Positions 1 through 8,856 of a DNA stretch of 64,000 nucleotides are shown in pieces. Made by a program: the position numbers and the translations under genes. The notes below the pieces were generated by a model, which worked only from the letters and a program-made list of their open reading frames with translations, made no database searches and was not told the origin of the DNA. How positions within the stretch are numbered: the first letter of the stretch is position 1; each line of letters starts with the position of its first letter. The stretch spans positions 1,550,001 to 1,614,000 of the forward strand of contig NZ_LT900217.1 of NCBI RefSeq assembly GCF_900199375.1, read 5' to 3'. The stretch comes from Gordonibacter urolithinfaciens (lineage in GTDB: Bacteria > Actinomycetota > Coriobacteriia > Coriobacteriales > Eggerthellaceae).

Positions 1-561
1 GGTGAAGTTGTGGTTGAGCCGCTCGTCCTCGTTGATGCGGTACAGCGTTCCCAGCGCGCCGGCCTTCGGATCGGGCGCACCGTACACGCAGCGGTCGATG
101 CGCGCCTGGTGCATGAGGCCCGCGCACATGATGCACGGCTCCAGCGTCACGTACACCGTGCAGCCGGCAAGCCGCCACGCGCCGAGGGCGGCCGACGCCT
201 GCCGCATGGCCAGGAACTCGGCGTGCCCCGCCGGATCCCGCGTCGTCTCGCGCAAGTTGCACGCTCGCGCGATCACCCGCGGTTCGGCCAGGGGGCGGCG
301 GGTCGCAGGGTCGATGGGCTCGTACACCACCACGGCACCGATGGGCACCTCGCCCAGCCCTTCGGCGCGACGCGCCTCGTCGATCGCCAGGCGCATATAG
401 TCCTCGTCGGAAAGGCGCGGCCGCCAATGAGCGGAAACGCGGGCAGCCTCCTGCGCCGTCAGGCCGCTCGGCACCGCCGTCTCCTCCGGCCTGCACGTTC
501 GGGACGCAGAGGCCGCAGGTTCGCAAGGGGGAGCGTCGGCTCTGTTGTCTTCGTCGTACAT
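1..561 (-). CDS. tadA: tRNA-specific adenosine deaminase TadA (3' end cut by window edge)
   Basis: Zinc deaminase that converts A34 to inosine in tRNA-Arg(ACG); such a tRNA lies in this window at 13808. The catalytic HAE is at residues 113-115 and the zinc ligands sit in the PCIMC motif (C143, C146). The reading frame runs off the left edge after 187 residues, so the C-terminus is missing. The N-terminus is about 55 residues longer than usual; the family core begins near the internal Met56. The long start is preferred because a consensus -10 (TATAAT) lies 7 nt upstream of it, which suggests a leaderless message. Confidence 0.93.
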   Translation of the reverse strand, partial: MYDEDNRADAPPCEPAASASRTCRPEETAVPSGLTAQEAARVSAHWRPRLSDEDYMRLAIDEARRAEGLGEVPIGAVVVYEPIDPATRRPLAEPRVIARACNLRETTRDPAGHAEFLAMRQASAALGAWRLAGCTVYVTLEPCIMCAGLMHQARIDRCVYGAPDPKAGALGTLYRINEDERLNHNFT

Positions 562-568
562 ACGGATT

Positions 569-574
569 ATTATA
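569..574 (-). promoter_or_regulatory. -10 element of tadA, leaderless arrangement
   Basis: A perfect TATAAT on the minus strand lies 7 nt from the tadA ATG. Transcription would begin at or next to the start codon and there is no Shine-Dalgarno sequence. The -35 region is weak. Confidence 0.5.
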
Positions 575-632
575 TGGTATCCTTTGCTTGCTTTTCGGAA
601 CCTCTTTTCGAAAAGCGCATGCGGCGAACAAA

Positions 633-648
633 TGTTTCACGTGAAACA
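633..648. other. parS site (ParB binding), perfect 16-mer
   Basis: TGTTTCACGTGAAACA exactly matches the bacterial parS consensus and extends outward as a 20-bp palindrome. It lies between tadA and tRNA-Ser. ParB loads here and spreads to organise origin segregation. It is one of four perfect copies in the window. Confidence 0.9.
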
Positions 649-696
649 TTGCCGTGCGGAGCGCCCCTCGCGGACAGCGCCCGCATCCCCCATCGC

Positions 697-784
697 GGAG
701 GAATGGCCGAGTGGTTGAAGGCGGCAGTCTTGAAAACTGTTGACGTTCACGCGTCCGTGGGTTCGAATCCTACTTCCTCCGCCA
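697..784 (+). tRNA. tRNA-Ser (anticodon TGA)
   Basis: Acceptor strands GGAGGAA (697-703) and TTCCTCC (774-780) pair. The anticodon loop CTTGAAA gives TGA, and the long variable arm is typical of class II serine tRNA. Discriminator G and an encoded CCA follow (to 784). Confidence 0.95.
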
Positions 785-793
785 GAGCGCAAC

Positions 794-827
794 GCGCCCG
801 GAAGCCAGCGGCTCCGGGCGCTTTTTT
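794..827 (+). terminator. Rho-independent terminator after tRNA-Ser
   Basis: A 9-bp stem GCGCCCGGA/TCCGGGCGC is followed directly by six T residues, 10 bp after the tRNA CCA end. Confidence 0.85.
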
Positions 828-837
828 CTGCGGCAGC

Positions 838-950
838 CGACCGGTTACTGCGTCGTCCGAGCAGGTATTGCGGCGCCCGGCCGGCCGGGCGGGTGCTGCG
901 GCAGCCCGCCGGTTACTGCGGCGGCCGGCCGGGCGCGGGCCGGCGCGCAC
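838..950. repeat. GC-rich imperfect tandem palindromes
   Basis: Between the tRNA terminator and the end of the MATE gene, the phrase GGTTACTGCG (with one variant) recurs three times, separated by palindromes such as CCCGGCCGGCCGGG. The arrangement resembles the hairpin modules at 25.7 kb. No gene is visible. Confidence 0.5.
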
Positions 951-957
951 GTCGCCG

Positions 958-2376
958 TCACGCCCTGCGCAGCGCAGGGTCGCGCAGCAAAAACACCGCG
1001 ACCAGGGCGGTCGAGGCCACGTCGGAGGCCAGCATGCCCCAGAACACCGACTCGAGCGGGGTGGCGCCCGTCAGCTGCGGCAGCACCAGGGGCGCTGCAA
1101 CGATGAAGGGCAGCAGGAACACCACCTGCTGGCAGAACGTGAGCAGGATGGCCTTGTTCGCACCGCCGATGGCCTGGAAGTAGTTGGTGCCCGTGATGCG
1201 CACCATGAGGATGGGCATGGCCAGCAGCGACACCCGCAGCGCCCACGCCGCGAACGCTGCGGTTTCCCCGTGGAAGCCGAACAGCCCCATGAGCAGCGCC
1301 GGGTCTGTTTCCACCAGCAGCCATACCGCCGTCAGGCAAGCCGCGCCTGATGCAAGGGCCACCCTCACGATGGCGCGCACGCGCACGCGGTTCCCCGCGC
1401 CGTAGTTGAAGCCGACCAGCGGGCGCGCCGCCACCGCAATGCCGATGGCGGGCACCAGCGCGAACTGCAGCACGCGGTTGATGGCCCCGGACACGGCGAG
1501 CGCGTCGTCCCCGCCGATAGCCGTCGCGGCTCCATAGCCCACGATCAGCGCGTTCATCACCAGGTTGAGCGCGGCATCCGATCCGCGCACGATGAACGAC
1601 GGCATGCCCAGCAGCGCGATGCACCCCATGAGCGGGGCGTCGGGCCGCAGGTCGCGCACGCGCAGGCGAAACGGCATGTCGCGCTTGAACAGGAGCGCCA
1701 GCGTAACCACCAGGGACACCCCCTGTCCCAGGACCGTCGCCCATGCCGCGCCCGCTATGCCCCAGCCCCAGGCCACGACGAACGCATAGTCCAAGCCGAT
1801 GTTCGCCAGCGCACCCGCCACCTGCACCAGCAGCGTGCGGTTCGGGAAGCCCGCGGCGCGCAGGAACGTGTCGATGCCCAGCGAGAAGCCCAGCGCGAAC
1901 GTGCCGAACACGGTGACGACCAGGTACGTCTTCGCCTGCCCGAGCACCGCCCCCGACGCTCCCGCCAGCCCCAGCAGCGGATCGGCCCACCACAGCACGG
2001 TCGCCCCCAGCACGACGGCCAGGATGAGGCGCATTACCAGGGCGTTCCCCAGCACAGAAGCCGCCCCCTGCCGCTCGCCGGCGCCCAGGCGCAGGGCGAC
2101 CACGGCGGTGCCCCCGTCGCCGATGAGCATGACCAGGGCGTTCAGCAGCGTGACGAACGGCATGGCGATGGCGGTCGCGGCCACGCCCGCCGAGCCCAGC
2201 GCCTGGCCCACGAACATACCGTCCACGAGGATGTAGAAGCGCGATACCAGAAGCCCCGCAACCACGGGGACGGCGAACCGCGCCAGCAGCCGCCCGACGG
2301 GATCGGAGCCCATGCGCACGGCGGCCCGGGGCGCCATGCGCCCCGAAGCGCTTTCCCTCCTGCCGAGCCGACCCAT
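958..2376 (-). CDS. MATE family multidrug/cation efflux transporter
   Basis: A 472-residue inner-membrane protein with about 12 hydrophobic segments. It carries the MATE hallmark near residue 45 (FYILVDGMFVGQALG) followed by a small-residue-rich second helix, and the length is normal for the family. MATE pumps export organic cations or drugs in exchange for Na+ or H+. A GGGGGAG sequence lies just before the chosen ATG; internal Mets offer shorter starts. A TGACATGTCA palindrome lies upstream (2411), the same operator type as in front of the dms-like operon, so the pump may belong to the same regulon. Substrate unknown. Confidence 0.9.
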   Translation of the reverse strand: MGRLGRRESASGRMAPRAAVRMGSDPVGRLLARFAVPVVAGLLVSRFYILVDGMFVGQALGSAGVAATAIAMPFVTLLNALVMLIGDGGTAVVALRLGAGERQGAASVLGNALVMRLILAVVLGATVLWWADPLLGLAGASGAVLGQAKTYLVVTVFGTFALGFSLGIDTFLRAAGFPNRTLLVQVAGALANIGLDYAFVVAWGWGIAGAAWATVLGQGVSLVVTLALLFKRDMPFRLRVRDLRPDAPLMGCIALLGMPSFIVRGSDAALNLVMNALIVGYGAATAIGGDDALAVSGAINRVLQFALVPAIGIAVAARPLVGFNYGAGNRVRVRAIVRVALASGAACLTAVWLLVETDPALLMGLFGFHGETAAFAAWALRVSLLAMPILMVRITGTNYFQAIGGANKAILLTFCQQVVFLLPFIVAAPLVLPQLTGATPLESVFWGMLASDVASTALVAVFLLRDPALRRA

Positions 2377-2410
2377 CGCTCCCCCGTCTGCCGCTCTCCC
2401 CGTTCAATAG

Positions 2411-2420
2411 TGACATGTCA
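2411..2420. promoter_or_regulatory. Palindromic operator upstream of the MATE gene
   Basis: TGACATGTCA is a perfect palindrome that matches the core of the operators at 7134-7192 and overlaps a TTGACA-like -35 on the minus strand. It is a probable binding site for the nearby MarR-type regulator (inference). Confidence 0.5.
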
Positions 2421-2459
2421 ATGCCACGTCCTATGATACCGGCTTTCCCCGCATATGCA

Positions 2460-2492
2460 AGGCCGGGCGCCGCACGGTGTGCAGCGCCCGGC
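2460..2492 (-). terminator. Strong hairpin after the dms-like operon
   Basis: The stem GGCCGGGCGC/GCGCCCGGCC encloses a 13-nt loop 54 bp past the dmsB stop. The T tract is poor, so termination is likely but not certain. Confidence 0.5.
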
Positions 2493-2545
2493 CATCGCGG
2501 AGGGGGCGGGAAGACGGATCGGGGAGGTTCGAGCCCTCGGGCTCG

Positions 2546-3166
2546 CTATGCTCCCGAACGCGCGACGTAATACACGTTCGGCTTCGTACCGTACTCCTCG
2601 CCGAGCACCCGCACCTGCTCGGCGGCCAGCAACCTGGCCACCTCGCTTTCGGGGTCGTCCAGGTCGCCGAACACGCGCGCATCGCCGGGGCAGGCGCGCA
2701 CGCACGAGGGCCCGATGCCGTCGGTGTAGCCCTTGCTGCGGCAGAAGTCGCACTTGTACACCTTGCCAACCTCGAAGCCTCCGTACATGACCCGCTCCTG
2801 CTCGGTCAGGCCGCTTCCGGGAAAGTACCCCTCTATGCGCTCGCTCAGGAACGTGCGCACCTCGTAAGGGCAGGCGGCGATACAGTACTTGCATCCGATG
2901 CACTTCCCGTGGTCGACGCGCACCACGCCGGCCTCGTCGCGGTACGACGCGCCCGTCGGGCACACCGACACGCAGGCGGCCTCCTCGCAATGCCCGCACA
3001 GCATGGGCGTGTAGCGCGCAGTGGCGTTCGGGTACGCGCCCTCCTCGCGCAGCGACACATGCGAGTAGAACATGCCGGGAGGCGTGCCGTTGGACTGCTT
3101 GCACGCGACCGTGCACGCGTTGCATCCCACGCAGCGCCGCAGGTCGATGACCATTCCGTATCTCAT
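2546..3166 (-). CDS. 4Fe-4S dicluster electron-transfer subunit (DmsB-like)
   Basis: A 206-residue electron-transfer subunit of a molybdopterin oxidoreductase. Sixteen cysteines form four ferredoxin-type groups (C12/15/18/22, C57/60/65/69, C89/92/95/99, C139/142/155/159), as in DmsB, NrfC and PhsB, and relay electrons between the membrane subunit and the catalytic subunit. The start MRYGMV is chosen because AAGGGGGA precedes it by about 4 nt; the open frame extends 12 codons further upstream. The gene starts 10 bp after the dmsA-like stop, so the two are co-transcribed. It has no signal peptide and is presumably exported bound to the Tat substrate. Confidence 0.93.
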   Translation of the reverse strand: MRYGMVIDLRRCVGCNACTVACKQSNGTPPGMFYSHVSLREEGAYPNATARYTPMLCGHCEEAACVSVCPTGASYRDEAGVVRVDHGKCIGCKYCIAACPYEVRTFLSERIEGYFPGSGLTEQERVMYGGFEVGKVYKCDFCRSKGYTDGIGPSCVRACPGDARVFGDLDDPESEVARLLAAEQVRVLGEEYGTKPNVYYVARSGA

Positions 3167-3176
3167 AAAGTCCCCC

Positions 3177-5928
3177 TTACGCCTTGTAGACTTTGACGGC
3201 AACCGAGTTGTTCAAGTTGCCCATCATGAAGCCGATGTCCCGCTCGTCGTCGTTGAGCAGCGTGTTGTAGTGCGGCCCCTCGTGCGCGAAGTCGACGAGC
3301 CCCGCGCCCTTCGCGCCCCACTTGCCCGAGATGGCGAGCGTGGAGGGATGGATCATCTCGGAAAGGTGCAGCACGCCCGTGGTCTTGCCGCCGTACATGG
3401 ACTCGACCACCACCTGGTCGCCTTCGGCCAATCCCAGCTCGTCGGCGCGCGACGGCGCCACGAGCACCTTCTTCAGATGAGGGTCGAAGCGCTGCTCGAT
3501 GTCGTGCAGCCAGTGGTTGTACGACAAGCCCGTGGAGTCGTTCACCTGGAAGTGCGTCTTGAACTGGAGCACCTTGAGCGGAAACTCCTCGGTGGGGTGC
3601 ATGCCCTCGAACTCGAAGAACACCGGTGCGCCCGAGTACTGGCGCAGCACCTCGTCCAGGTCGGCGTGCGGGAATTCGATGTCGTTCTCCTCGATGAGCG
3701 CGCGCAGCATCTGGGCGCTGCGGGCGTTGTAGCGGAAGTACAGCGGCACGCGGTACGCGTTCTCGGGATGCCAGTGCCAGATATAGCCCGACTTCACGTC
3801 GGGCTGCGTGTACCCGACTACCGCGCACTCCTTCACCGCGTCCCAGCCCTGCTCGCCGAACTGCGTCTTCAGCTTGCGCTCGCACACGTCGGCGTATGTG
3901 TAGGGCTCCTTTGGGCTGAGCGCGTACTCGTCGGCGATGCCGCCGGGCTTGCCGGGCAGGAACTTCCCCTGGAAGCCCTTGTTGGCGATGCCGGTCATCT
4001 TCGGCAGGATGCCCAGGCGGGACGCCCATTCGATCAGCAGGTCCTCCTGCTGGCGCGTGTCGAACACCGGCTCCACCACCGGCTTGCGCGCCTCCAGCAC
4101 GCGCAGGCTCTTCACGTAGTCCGACGCGCTCTTGTTGGATATCCAGCTTGCATTCCACAGCGCGTAGCGCTCGAGCGCGTGGTGCTCGGGCAGCACCACG
4201 TCGGCGAACTGGGTCATCTCGTCCATCCACAGCGAGATGGTGAACGTGAAGGGGATCTGCTTGAGCACCTCCACCACCGCCTCGGGGTTGGAGTTCGAGC
4301 GCAGCGGGTTGCCGCCACCCAGCACCATGTACACCTCGGGCTTGTAGTCCAGGTAATAGCTCTCCGGGTCGAGCGCGGCGCGCCACACCAGCTGCATCAC
4401 GTGCAGCTCGTGGGGATAGAAGCACTCCAGCTTGTAGCTTTTGGGCGGGAACGACAGCTTCTCCTGGCCCACCGCCTGGTTCCTGAAGTTGTCGGAGGCC
4501 GGGGGGAGCAGCATGCCGTCGTCGTCGGTGTCCATCACGTGCAGGTCGCCATGTTCGAGGCCCAGGATGCCGCCAGGCACGTCGATGCAGCCCAGCAGCT
4601 CGTTCACCACCTCGATGGCCTTGAACAGCTCGACGTTCAGCGGATTCGAGTTCGAGCCGCGACCGGGCGCCAGCACGCCGGCGGGACGGAACGGGAACGT
4701 CTCGCCGTCCAGCTCGATGGTGGAGCCGATGAGCGCGTGGTCCACCAGCTCGTTGGCGATGCGGCGGATGGTATCGGCGGGCACCGACGTGATCTCCTCC
4801 GCCCATTCGGGCGTCATATCCGCCGTGTAGTCCTTGATGAGCTGCAGGCAGGTCTTCACGTTCTTACCGCCCACCGCGTACTCTCCGAACAGGGCGTACG
4901 TCTCACCCGACGACGTGGAACGGAACCGCCGCGGCTGCCCCCTCGTCCCACACGAGCGGCTTGCCCGTGGCCTCGTCGCGCGCATAGTCCTGGAAGCACA
5001 CCTTCGTGCCCTTGAGCTCCTCGGACACGTCCTCTATGAGGTACGGCGCATTCGTGCGCACCTTGAGGAAGTGCTCGTCGACGTCTTGGCGCTCGTACAG
5101 CATCACGTTCACCAGCGCCCAGCACATGGCCACGTCGGTGCCGGGCACGATGGGCACCCATTCGCCGGTTTGCGCCGCGTTGGTCTTGCGCGGGTTCACG
5201 CAGACGATCTTCATGCCGCGCGCGACCGAATCGACGTACTCCTTGGTGTTGCGGTGCGCGAGCCCCCACTCGTCACCCACGGAGCGGCCCATGATAACCA
5301 GGCAGTTGCAGCGCTCGGTGTCGGCGCGGTCGACCTTCGTGCCCTTGGTGCACATGGGGCCGAAGTGGTCGGCGCACAGCGGGCCGGAGGTGGTCAGGCC
5401 GTTCGGCGTGCCGAAGGCGCTCTCGAATATCAGGCGCTTGAACGAGTCCTCGTTGCCGAAGCCCGTCTGGGTGAACAGCGTGCGCGGGTCCTTCTCCAGA
5501 CAGGCTTTCAGCTTCTCGGTGGTGATCTGCAGGGCCTCGTCCCAGCTGATCTCCACCCAGCCGGGGTCGACGTCGAGGCCCTTCTCCGGGTTCGTTCGCT
5601 TGAGCGGCTTCTTCACGCGGTACGGGTGGTACAGCCCGCCCAGAACCGACAGGCCGCGCGGGCAGAGCCTGCCCTGGTTCGTAGGCGAATTCGGGTCGCC
5701 CTTGATCTCCACGGCCACGCCGTCGACCACTTTCACCTGCGTGCCGCAGATGGGGTTGTGGCAGGCCGGGCACGTGGCCGGCTTCCACTCCTCGACGGGG
5801 GCGGCGTGCGCCTGCTCGGGCGCGAGCGGCGAGAACCAGGGGCTGGCACCGGCAGCCTCGGCGCCCAGCATAGCGGCGGCCCCCGCCGCTGCGGCGCCCT
5901 TGAAAAACGTGCGGCGTGTGAGCGTCAT
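3177..5928 (-). pseudogene. Molybdopterin oxidoreductase catalytic subunit (DMSO reductase family), frameshifted
   Basis: A twin-arginine signal (TRRTFF, residues 5-10), an N-terminal 4Fe-4S motif (C53, C56, C61, C89 with CPRG) and long molybdopterin-binding domains mark the catalytic subunit of a DMSO-reductase-family complex. The coding sequence is in two frames. The first (5928-4903) stops after 341 residues; the second takes over by 4985 and runs about 585 residues to 3177. Dropping one base from the G5 run read at 4942-4938 would join them. GPLC (182-185) is a candidate region for a Mo cysteine ligand. The substrate is unknown; Eggerthella relatives act on catechols, sulfoxides or other acceptors. 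The break may be real inactivation or a sequencing error. Confidence 0.85.
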
Positions 5929-7064
5929 GACGCCTGCACCTCCTTTGCGTTGGCGGCCGCAGCCGGATTGGCGGCGGCGGTGGAACGGGCGGCGAGAATG
6001 CGCAGGGCCGCCGCGTACACGAGGGTCCCCACGCCCACGGCGCCCGCGAACACGACAAGTTCCATCGCGTCGAACGGCGCCGCACCGGCGGCCTCGAGCT
6101 CGGCGAGGGGCACGACGGACTGGGTCGCCTGGAAGATGGCCAGCTTGAACAGCGGCACGGCGGCGACGGCGCATGCCGCGGCCACCCGTGCGACGAGGGC
6201 CGAGGCGGCCGGCAGCGCCAGCAGTACGACGGCGGCGAGACCCATGACGGCCGCAGCCCAGAACAAGGGCGAAGCGGCGATGGCGGCGAACTGGGCTCCC
6301 AGCACGGTGCCATCGCCCTGGTTCAGCACCACGTCGAACACGAGCGACGCCGTCATGACCAGCGCGGCTCCCGCCAGCAGCGCGCGCCATCCGCGGCGCG
6401 CGGGGCCGCACAGCACGACGATGGCTATGCCGAGCGCCGCCGCCTGGATGAGCGCCGGGCCCGCGCCCAGCAGCACGCCCCACGCGTCGCGGCCGCTGCA
6501 CGTGGTGAGCAGCCATGCCTCCACCGCCAGCAGCGCAAGCCCCGCGACGACGCCCGCGAGGGCGAACGTCCTTCCCGCCGCCTCGCCCTTCCCGGCGAAC
6601 AGCGCGGCTGCAACGGCGAACGCGATGCACAGCGGCAGCACGATGGCGTCGAAGAACACCGGCGAGGCCGGGTTGGCCGAAGCGTACGTCAGCAGGATGG
6701 CCGCCGGGTTGCCCAGGTCGACCACGATGAGCACCGATGCCACCACGAACAGGGCGCATGCGACGGCGTAGAGCACGCCCATGTCGCGCGCGCCAATGGC
6801 GCCCGCCCAACGGGCGATGCCCGCAACCATCAGCAGCCCCGCGCCGGCCGAGGCCGCAGCGTAGAACAGCGCGATGTAGAACCCCCAGGGGTAGTGCGAG
6901 CCTCCCGCCATGCTCTGGTTCGCCATCTGCACGGCGAACGCCGCCGCGCCGACCACGGCCAGCACGATGCCGGCGACCCACACGGCCCTTGGCGGCGGCG
7001 CGATCGCAGCCCCCGGCTCTCCCGTCGCCGCCTGTGCGGCCGACTTCGACAGATCGCTTTCCAT
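5925..7064 (-). CDS. NrfD/DmsC-like membrane anchor and quinone-interacting subunit
   Basis: A 379-residue protein with about nine to ten hydrophobic helices and the NrfD-type pattern GGSHYPWGFYIALFY near residue 50. It would anchor the oxidoreductase complex and exchange electrons with menaquinol. ATG 7064 is chosen because GGAGG lies 5-6 nt upstream; the frame stays open further upstream. Its TGA overlaps the catalytic-subunit ATG (ATGA), giving translational coupling. The order anchor-catalytic-FeS differs from the classical dmsABC order. Confidence 0.88.
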   Translation of the reverse strand: MESDLSKSAAQAATGEPGAAIAPPPRAVWVAGIVLAVVGAAAFAVQMANQSMAGGSHYPWGFYIALFYAAASAGAGLLMVAGIARWAGAIGARDMGVLYAVACALFVVASVLIVVDLGNPAAILLTYASANPASPVFFDAIVLPLCIAFAVAAALFAGKGEAAGRTFALAGVVAGLALLAVEAWLLTTCSGRDAWGVLLGAGPALIQAAALGIAIVVLCGPARRGWRALLAGAALVMTASLVFDVVLNQGDGTVLGAQFAAIAASPLFWAAAVMGLAAVVLLALPAASALVARVAAACAVAAVPLFKLAIFQATQSVVPLAELEAAGAAPFDAMELVVFAGAVGVGTLVYAAALRILAARSTAAANPAAAANAKEVQAS

Positions 7065-7133
7065 GAATCCCTCCTTCTTCTTGGTCGTCTGGAAGCGCAG
7101 ACCGGGCTTCCTTCCCATTACCCGGTATGCTTA

Positions 7134-7157
7134 TTGACATGTCTATTGACTTGTCAT
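7134..7157. promoter_or_regulatory. Two adjacent operator-like palindromes, dms-like/torD divergent region
   Basis: TTGACATGTCTA (7134-7145) is followed directly by TTGACTTGTCAT (7146-7157). Both are imperfect versions of the perfect site at 7181. They lie in the divergent promoter region, on the side of the nrfD-dmsA-dmsB operon. Confidence 0.55.
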
Positions 7158-7180
7158 TTGTGAATCCTAGCAACCGGCTG

Positions 7181-7209
7181 TTGACATGTCAAGACAATGA
7201 CCGTATATT
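7181..7209 (+). promoter_or_regulatory. Promoter with overlapping operator for the TorD-like gene
   Basis: TTGACA (7181-7186), a 17-bp spacer and TATATT (7204-7209) make a near-consensus promoter. The -35 lies inside the perfect 12-bp palindrome TTGACATGTCAA (7181-7192), so a bound repressor would block RNA polymerase. Confidence 0.7.
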
Positions 7210-7248
7210 CTTCACCAGCGAAGGACGAGCGAAGCGAGGGGATGCGGG

Positions 7249-8064
7249 ATGGAAGACGCCCGGAAAGCGGCAGCCTGGTACGGCTACGGCGCGCACGTGC
7301 TGCTGGACCCGATAGAGGTACCGGGAACAGCCTACGTCGTCGATCTGGCGAAACGCACGCGGATGCTGCTGGAGTCGACCGAGGCCGAGGAAGCTGGAGC
7401 GGCGGGCGCGACAGGCGCGACGGGCGCTGCCGATACGGCGGGGGCGGTGGGCGCGGTAGGCGTCACGGCTGCAGCAGAAGCGACAGGAACGGCATGCGCG
7501 GCCGGGGCGGCGGACACGACCGGGGCGGCGGATGCAGCCGGGGAGGCGGATGCTGCCGGGCGTAGCGGGCTTGCCGCTTGGTGCAAGCGCGTGGAGGATC
7601 TGGTAGCGCGCGGGGTGGAAGGCGCCGATGCGCTCGCCGAGGAGCAGCGGGCCGTCGCCGCAGACCGCACGCGGCTCTGCCGCGGCGTCAGCCAGGACGG
7701 CCCGCTGCCCCCCTACGAGGCGTACTATCGCGAAGGTGCCGTCGAGGGCGATGTGTCTGCCAGCTACCGGCGTGCCGGCGTCCGATTCGACGGCACGGCC
7801 GAGCGCGACGACTATCTGGGAGTCGAACTGGCCTTCCTCGACTGCCTGGTCCGCGCCGAGGAGGCCGCATACGCACGGGGCGACGGTCCCGCAGCCGCCG
7901 CATACGCGCAGCAGAGGCAATCCTTCGAGCAGGAGCACCTCCCCTGGGTCGCCGCCTTCTGCACCGCCGCGCTTCCCCACGCGCGCACGGCGTACGGCAG
8001 GGCCGCGCTCGAAGCGCTCGCCGCCCGCTCTGCGCGCGGCAACCAACCCGAATGTTTCACGTGA
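7249..8064 (+). CDS. TorD/DmsD-like chaperone with an Ala/Gly/Thr-rich insertion
   Basis: A 271-residue cytoplasmic chaperone expected to guard the Tat signal and cofactor loading of the molybdoenzyme encoded divergently next door. TorD-type features are PPYEAYYREG (about 153-162) and an EQEHLPWV stretch in the C-terminal helical half. Residues about 46-104 are a low-complexity Ala/Gly/Thr run that family members lack. The C-terminus ends inside a parS: the last residues CFT and the TGA are read from TGTTTCACGTGA. The start has a GAGGGG about 10 nt upstream. Confidence 0.8.
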   Translation: MEDARKAAAWYGYGAHVLLDPIEVPGTAYVVDLAKRTRMLLESTEAEEAGAAGATGATGAADTAGAVGAVGVTAAAEATGTACAAGAADTTGAADAAGEADAAGRSGLAAWCKRVEDLVARGVEGADALAEEQRAVAADRTRLCRGVSQDGPLPPYEAYYREGAVEGDVSASYRRAGVRFDGTAERDDYLGVELAFLDCLVRAEEAAYARGDGPAAAAYAQQRQSFEQEHLPWVAAFCTAALPHARTAYGRAALEALAARSARGNQPECFT

Positions 8065-8068
8065 AACA
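8053..8068. other. parS site, perfect, overlapping the chaperone stop codon
   Basis: An exact TGTTTCACGTGAAACA within a 24-bp perfect palindrome. Its central TGA is the stop codon of the TorD-like gene, and its right edge abuts the target duplication of the inverted-repeat element at 8073. Confidence 0.9.
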
Positions 8069-8072
8069 TTCG

Positions 8073-8285
8073 TTCTGATTCTCCCTTTGACGCGCAGCGC
8101 GCCTCCCGTTGATAAAAAACTACCGAATTCGGAAGATCAGGACCGCTTTACGGCCGAATCTGAGGGTGCTTCCCTGCAAAATGCCTGGTGAATAAAAATA
8201 TTCATATAGTCAGACCGTGCGATCTTTCCTAATTCGGTAGTTTTTACCATTGCAGTTGGTTATGCGTCAAAGGGAGGGTCAGAAT
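8073..8285. mobile_element. MITE-like 213-bp inverted-repeat element with 5-bp target duplication
   Basis: The ends are inverted repeats of 21 bp with two mismatches (left begins TTCTGATTCTCCC, right ends GGGAGGGTCAGAA). Inside lies a second pair of arms, AAAAACTACCGAATTCGG (from 8115) against AATTCGGTAGTTTTT (to 8245). ATTCG occurs directly outside both ends (8068-8072 and 8286-8290), as expected of a target-site duplication. No protein is encoded. It is probably a non-autonomous transposon moved by an IS elsewhere. Confidence 0.7.
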
Positions 8286-8385
8286 ATTCGTTCGATTATT
8301 TGAAGCAGCAGGGAGAAATTTGCCACGTGCCGCGGCGGGTTTTCGGGCAGGCGGCAGGAGGCGGGCGGATCGCCCAGATCACCCT

Positions 8386-8835
8386 TTAGCGCGGGAGCTC
8401 CAGGCGGGCGAGGAGGTCGCCGAGCTGGCGGCGCTCTTGCTCGTCGAGGCCGCCTTGGGCCTCCTCCTCCCATGCCGAAACGAGCTCTTCCACCTTGACG
8501 GCCGCCTCGCGGCCCGCGGGCGTGAGGCGCAGCACGTTGCGCGCGCGGTTCTCGGGATCGGGATGCACGGTGATCAGCCCTTTTTCGGCAAGGCTGCGCG
8601 CGGCGCGCGTGATGAGCGCCGGGTCGCGGTGCTGGCGCTGCGCGATGTCGCTCTGGCTGACCTTCAGCGTGCCGTCGCCTTCGCTCTCGCGATGCACCAG
8701 GTAGATGAGCACGGGATACTCCGACGACCCAATCCGGTACTCCTTGAGGTGCCGCGAGAGATACGCCTGATACTGGTTCACCGTGAACACAAGGCGTTGC
8801 GCCAGATTCACGGGTATGGAGTCTTGAGTGTTCAT
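8386..8835 (-). CDS. MarR family transcriptional regulator
   Basis: A 149-residue winged-helix protein. The core, about residues 55-110 (VSQSDIAQ, ITRAARSLAEKGLI, LTPAGRE), is the MarR recognition helix and wing. A TTGATATATCAA palindrome lies 22 bp upstream, consistent with autoregulation, and related TTGACATGTCAA sites precede the dms-like, torD-like and MATE genes. It is therefore the best candidate local repressor of this block. A possible -10 (TAGCAT) 6 nt before the ATG suggests a leaderless message. Ligand unknown. Confidence 0.9.
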   Translation of the reverse strand: MNTQDSIPVNLAQRLVFTVNQYQAYLSRHLKEYRIGSSEYPVLIYLVHRESEGDGTLKVSQSDIAQRQHRDPALITRAARSLAEKGLITVHPDPENRARNVLRLTPAGREAAVKVEELVSAWEEEAQGGLDEQERRQLGDLLARLELPR

Positions 8836-8856
8836 ACGCCCATGCTAGCACGTTCG

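Noticed and set aside
3072-5015. Long plus-strand open frame opposite the molybdoenzyme genes
   Set aside because: It is antisense to conserved domains, His/Leu/Val-rich as expected of a GC-rich shadow frame, and has no ribosome-binding site or family features.
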